A stretch of 64,000 bases of DNA, taken from positions 1 to 64,000 of the forward strand of contig VEND01000097.1 in assembly GCA_009711765.1 (NCBI GenBank), given 5' to 3'. The stretch comes from Bacillota bacterium (GTDB taxonomy: Bacteria > Bacillota > Clostridia > Tissierellales > MES13). Shown in pieces: positions 60,898 to 64,000 of this stretch; the stretch's first letter is position 1, and each line of letters begins with the position of its first letter. The translations under genes and the position numbers were made by a program. Below the pieces are notes generated by a model. That model was not told the DNA's origin and did no database searches. It worked only from the letters and a program-made list of their open reading frames with translations.

Positions 60898-60999
60898 ACA
60901 TTTTAAAATTACAGAATATTTAAAAAATTAAAATTATATCGTTTGAACTTTTTTTTCATAATATAATATATAAATATTTTTAGAAAGCAGGTGGAATTA

Positions 61000-61455
61000 T
61001 TGAAAGAATATAATTTTAAAGGAACAAATGGGGATATTAAAATGTTCATAGGAGTAAACCCTTTAAGTTTAGAAGATTCTAATGGAAGTTTAGTGATACC
61101 TTTTTATGGTGGGAAATTTGTTATGACTTATCATATAAAGAGAAGGGGTTGGGAATTTCCAGCAGGTAAAAGGGAAACAAAAGAAACAATATTAGAGTGT
61201 GCTAAAAGAGAAACATATGAAGAAATTGGTGGTATACTTTCTGATATTATACCTTTAGGTTATTATACAGTGGATAATGAAAAAGGGCCATTTAAAACTG
61301 CTATATATATTGCTACTGTTGATAAATTTGAACCAAAACCTAGAAATAGTGAAACTGATTTAGTAAAATTATTCGATGAAATACCAAAAAACGTAACATA
61401 TGATGATGATGTTTATAAATTAGTATTAGAAAATATAAAAAATAAAACAGTTTAA
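61000..61455 (+). CDS. Nudix hydrolase
   Basis: A 151-residue protein with a full Nudix box, GKRETKETILECAKRETYEE IGG (G x5 E x7 RE UxEExGU, about 57-79). WEFPAGKRE is typical of ADP-sugar or nucleoside diphosphate hydrolases. It removes toxic or regulatory nucleotide derivatives. GTG upstream is in frame but the AGGTGG is the RBS, so TTG at 61000. Confidence 0.88.
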   Translation: MKEYNFKGTNGDIKMFIGVNPLSLEDSNGSLVIPFYGGKFVMTYHIKRRGWEFPAGKRETKETILECAKRETYEEIGGILSDIIPLGYYTVDNEKGPFKTAIYIATVDKFEPKPRNSETDLVKLFDEIPKNVTYDDDVYKLVLENIKNKTV

Positions 61456-61466
61456 TATTTGTTTAT

Positions 61467-61497
61467 AAGTCATACATTTTTTAAGATGTATGACTTT
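61467..61497 (+). terminator. Terminator after the Nudix gene
   Basis: AAGTCATACATTT pairs with AGATGTATGACTT, followed by T residues. Confidence 0.75.
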
Positions 61498-61506
61498 TAT
61501 CTATAA

Positions 61507-61537
61507 AAAAACAGTAGAAAAGTTTTCTACTGTTTTA
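61507..61537 (-). terminator. Terminator after rodA
   Basis: AAAACAGTAGAAAA pairs with TTTTCTACTGTTTT; T run on the minus strand just behind the rodA stop. Confidence 0.8.
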
Positions 61538-62656
61538 AAAGTTTATTTTATTTTTTCTAATTCCTATACTTAAAGCTAATCCTATACTTATCATATTTGA
61601 AATTAAAAATGTTCCACCTTTACTAATAAAGGGAAGGGGTATACCAGTAACTGGTAGTAGTCCCATTGTCATTCCGATGTTTTGTATAATATGAAATACC
61701 ATCATTGCTGTAACTCCTACAATAACCAATGAGCCAAATAAATCTTTAGCTGCCTTTGCAATAGATATTAATCTATATATCATAATAAAATATAGACTTA
61801 TTAACACAAGTCCACCTATTAGACCAAAGGCTTCACCGATAACTGAAAATATAAAATCTGTGTGTTTTTCTGGAAGAAATCCACCGGATGTGAAATTAAT
61901 TTCATCAAATAAAAATCTTCCTAATTTTTTTCCAGAACCTATAGCTATTTTAGATTGAGCTACATGATATCCTGAATTCAAATTATCAGCTTCAGGATTT
62001 AAAAATACGTTTAGTCTGTCCTTTTGATAATCATCAAAGGTAAAAAAGTACATAAAGAACATACTAGCTATAGCTGTTATTCCAGCATATAAAAAATATT
62101 TTATATCTAAACCAGTAACAAAAAGCATAGCTACTATAAAAAATATAAAAACAACTGCTGTCCCAAAATCAGGTTGCATTAATATTAAAAAAACAGGGAT
62201 GAATGAGAATGTCAAAACCTTTATTAGAGTAAAAAGTTCATTAATTTTTTCACTATTTTTTTCAATGTATTTAGCAACGGATATTATTGTACCTATCTTA
62301 ACAATTTCAGAGGGTTGAAAACTAAAAGAACCAATTACAAGCCAACTTCTTGCTCCCCATTGTTTTTCACCTGTTCCAAATAATAATACTGCTATTAAAA
62401 GTAAATTGCAAAATATATAAATTGGAAGATAAAATTTACCTAAGACATCATAATCGAAAAATGTTAATATAAGCATAGTAACAATACCAATAAAAAAAGC
62501 AATAGCTTGAGTTTTTACATCTCCTATATGGGCTATACCCTTTGTACCAATACTAGAAGCGTACAATGAGATAAAACCAAACATGCTTAATAAAGTTATT
62601 GACAGAAAAAGTATATAGTCGAACTTTCTTAAAAGTTTCTTTTCAAAATTTATCAT
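61535..62656 (-). CDS. rodA: RodA/FtsW/SpoVE-family peptidoglycan polymerase
   Basis: A 373-residue SEDS glycosyltransferase with ten helices. Typical residues: FQPSEIVKIGTI (about 112), LILMQPDFGTAVVFIF (about 155), LPEKHTDFIFSVIGEAFGLIGG (about 255) and GLLPVTGIPLPFISKGGT (about 328-345; SEDS signature). It polymerises glycan strands during cell elongation, with a class B PBP partner not seen here. AAGGAT-type RBS. Divergent from the DUF456 gene. Confidence 0.92.
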   Translation of the reverse strand: MINFEKKLLRKFDYILFLSITLLSMFGFISLYASSIGTKGIAHIGDVKTQAIAFFIGIVTMLILTFFDYDVLGKFYLPIYIFCNLLLIAVLLFGTGEKQWGARSWLVIGSFSFQPSEIVKIGTIISVAKYIEKNSEKINELFTLIKVLTFSFIPVFLILMQPDFGTAVVFIFFIVAMLFVTGLDIKYFLYAGITAIASMFFMYFFTFDDYQKDRLNVFLNPEADNLNSGYHVAQSKIAIGSGKKLGRFLFDEINFTSGGFLPEKHTDFIFSVIGEAFGLIGGLVLISLYFIMIYRLISIAKAAKDLFGSLVIVGVTAMMVFHIIQNIGMTMGLLPVTGIPLPFISKGGTFLISNMISIGLALSIGIRKNKINF

Positions 62657-62783
62657 AGAATTATCCTTTCTAATTACTATATAATAATAGATTATAACAT
62701 AATTTAGGAGAGTATTAAACTTAAGTTTAAAATTAAAGTTTATATAATTAATAATGGGTATAATAATATGGAGGAGGTAGTAT

Positions 62784-63266
62784 TTGAATACAATATTAAC
62801 AATAATAGCTATTATATGTATGATTATAGGTTTTTTCGGTGTTTTTATTCCTATTATACCTGGTACAGGTCTTATATTTATTGTAACATTTATATATGCA
62901 CTTTTGACAAATTTTAAAGATATTACTCTGACTATGGTAATTATTTTTGCTATTTTAACTTCTTTATCCTTTGTGTTTGATTACTTAGCTTCTATAATAA
63001 CTACAAAAAAGGTAGGAGCATCAACTAAGGGAATAATAGGGATGTGTTTAGGTGCAATAAGTGGTTTTTTACTATTTAATATTATAGGTCTTATAATTGG
63101 ACAATTTATAGGGGCAATAATAGGAGAATTATTATCTAATAATAAGTTTAAAAAATCAGTTAACATAGGTTTAGCTACGTTTATAGGATATTTACTTGGA
63201 ATTGTTTTTGATAGTATAATAGCAAGTATTATAATCTTTGTTTTTATTATAAAAGTTTTAATTTAA
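62784..63266 (+). CDS. DUF456 membrane protein
   Basis: A 160-residue protein with about four helices. [21 protein letters not shown] and [19 protein letters not shown] match DUF456. TTG start behind GGAGGAGG. Function unknown. Ends in TAA 17 bases before nfo, so probably cotranscribed. Confidence 0.87.
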   Translation: MNTILTIIAIICMIIGFFGVFIPIIPGTGLIFIVTFIYALLTNFKDITLTMVIIFAILTSLSFVFDYLASIITTKKVGASTKGIIGMCLGAISGFLLFNIIGLIIGQFIGAIIGELLSNNKFKKSVNIGLATFIGYLLGIVFDSIIASIIIFVFIIKVLI

Positions 63267-63283
63267 TATTAGGGGTGATTATT

Positions 63284-64000
63284 ATGAATATAGGAAGTCA
63301 TTTAACAATATCAAAAGGATTTGAAAATGCAGGGAAATTAGCATTAGATATTGGCGCAAACACGTTTCAATTTTTTACAAGAAACCCAAGGGGAGGAAAA
63401 GCTAAAGCATTAGATTTAGAAGATATAAAAAAACTTAAAAATATTATGAAAGATAATAATTTTGCTCCGTTATTAGCCCATGCTCCATATACATTAAATA
63501 TGGCATCTTATAAAGGACACGTTTGGGATTTTGCTAAAGAAATGTTTAAAGATGATTTAAAAAGACTTGAAACTATTCCTTGTGATCTTTATACTTTTCA
63601 TCCAGGAAGTCATACAGGTAAAGGGGTAGAGTTTGGTATTGAAAAAATAACTAAACTAATCAATGGAGTATTAACTGGAAATGAAAATACTACAATTCTT
63701 TTAGAAACAATGTCTGGAAAGGGTACAGAAATAGGTTATACCTTTAAACAACTTAAAGAAATTAAAGATAGAATAAAATATAAAGAATTAATAGGAGTTT
63801 GTTTAGATACTTGCCATATATATGCAGCAGGTTATGATATAGTAAATGATTTAGATAATGTATTAGAGAAATTTGATAAAACTATAGGAATAGATTCCTT
63901 AAAGGCAATTCATCTAAACGATAGTATGAAAGAATTTGATTCTAATAAGGATAGACATGCAAAAATTGGAGAGGGATTAATAGGACTTGAAGGTATTAAA
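63284..64000 (+). CDS. nfo: Deoxyribonuclease IV (AP endonuclease Nfo), cut by window edge
   Basis: The first 239 codons of an AP endonuclease that repairs abasic sites. The open frame runs to the window end. Starting text [19 protein letters not shown], then [52 protein letters not shown] and HLNDSMKEF carry the His, Asp and Glu ligands of the three zinc ions. AGGGGTG precedes the ATG. The C-terminal end is outside the window. Confidence 0.95.
   Translation, partial: MNIGSHLTISKGFENAGKLALDIGANTFQFFTRNPRGGKAKALDLEDIKKLKNIMKDNNFAPLLAHAPYTLNMASYKGHVWDFAKEMFKDDLKRLETIPCDLYTFHPGSHTGKGVEFGIEKITKLINGVLTGNENTTILLETMSGKGTEIGYTFKQLKEIKDRIKYKELIGVCLDTCHIYAAGYDIVNDLDNVLEKFDKTIGIDSLKAIHLNDSMKEFDSNKDRHAKIGEGLIGLEGIK

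Noticed and set aside
1-64000. tRNA-Sec, selA/selB/selD, CRISPR array, rRNA, transposase
   Set aside because: I looked for each and saw no convincing candidate; the Sec machinery must lie elsewhere in the genome.

Overview
The window is a very AT-rich stretch of bacterial chromosome with dense genes, strong AAGGAGG-type ribosome binding sites, frequent TTG/GTG starts and hairpin-plus-U terminators. The protein families point to a strictly anaerobic, probably spore-forming, amino-acid-fermenting member of the Clostridia (Tissierellales-like by general look). These include an EFR1-type ferredoxin, an AKR with FeS clusters, YjcZ-like peptides, LysM-CAP and DUF3231 proteins, a LytS/LytR pair beside CstA, glutaminase, and a glycine riboswitch. 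I see no rRNA, tRNA, CRISPR array or insertion sequence.

The main discovery is at 9271-10674. It is a mercury-methylation pair, hgcA and hgcB, in which both genes carry an in-frame UGA. Read as selenocysteine (Sec), the first gives a full HgcA with the diagnostic NVWCAAGK cap-helix motif, five membrane helices and an N-terminal Cys-Sec pair. The second gives a full HgcB with two 4Fe-4S motifs, Sec at the position of the conserved lone Cys after the clusters, and a C-terminal Cys-Cys. A third in-frame UGA, at 44209-44211, is the peroxidatic residue of a peroxiredoxin. All three UGAs are followed by a bacterial SECIS-like hairpin with G in the first two loop bases, and UGA is the stop codon of only one other gene here (the LytS-type kinase). 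Ordinary gene calling would cut all three genes short and could miss that this organism may methylate mercury.

Layout. 1-730: end of a D-threonine-aldolase-like gene facing a decayed threonine-synthase-like gene. 936-5856: divergent polysaccharide deacetylase, then a TetR-controlled ABC exporter operon. 5990-9140: EFR1 flavodoxin-ferredoxin, a tetracycline-resistance-type ribosome protection GTPase, a membrane-anchored winged helix protein. 9271-10674: hgcA-hgcB. 10769-15981: EamA permease, DegV, MsrA, SodA, an Acr3/BASS-type transporter, GNAT. 16433-23782: AKR, DEAD-box helicase with an attenuated leader, FAD oxidoreductase, mnmA, RsiV-like protein, Crp/Fnr regulator with a YdcZ permease. 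23774-33382: phosphoribosyltransferase, cysK, DUF1848, suhB-like, methyltransferase, GNAT, LysM-CAP, nnrE, tiny hydrophobic peptides, a protein of unknown family and a phosphoesterase. 33526-38840: CPBP protease, amidase/glucosaminidase with a holin, and an EIIC-like permease under a tandem glycine riboswitch. 38978-52614: peptidases (PepD, M18), a DUF2087 regulator, the Sec-peroxiredoxin, PPIase, RecU, LytS/LytR and CstA. 52735-64000: LiaI-like protein, radical SAM, two pseudouridine synthases, an MltG-like fragment, CBS protein, nucleoside kinase, glutaminase, Nudix, RodA, DUF456 and the start of endonuclease IV.

Together the genes describe an anaerobe with oxygen/peroxide defences (SodA, MsrA, Sec-peroxiredoxin), amino-acid and pyruvate economy (glutaminase, cysK, PepD, M18, CstA with LytS/LytR, glycine sensing) and selenium-dependent redox chemistry that appears to extend to the mercury methylation proteins.
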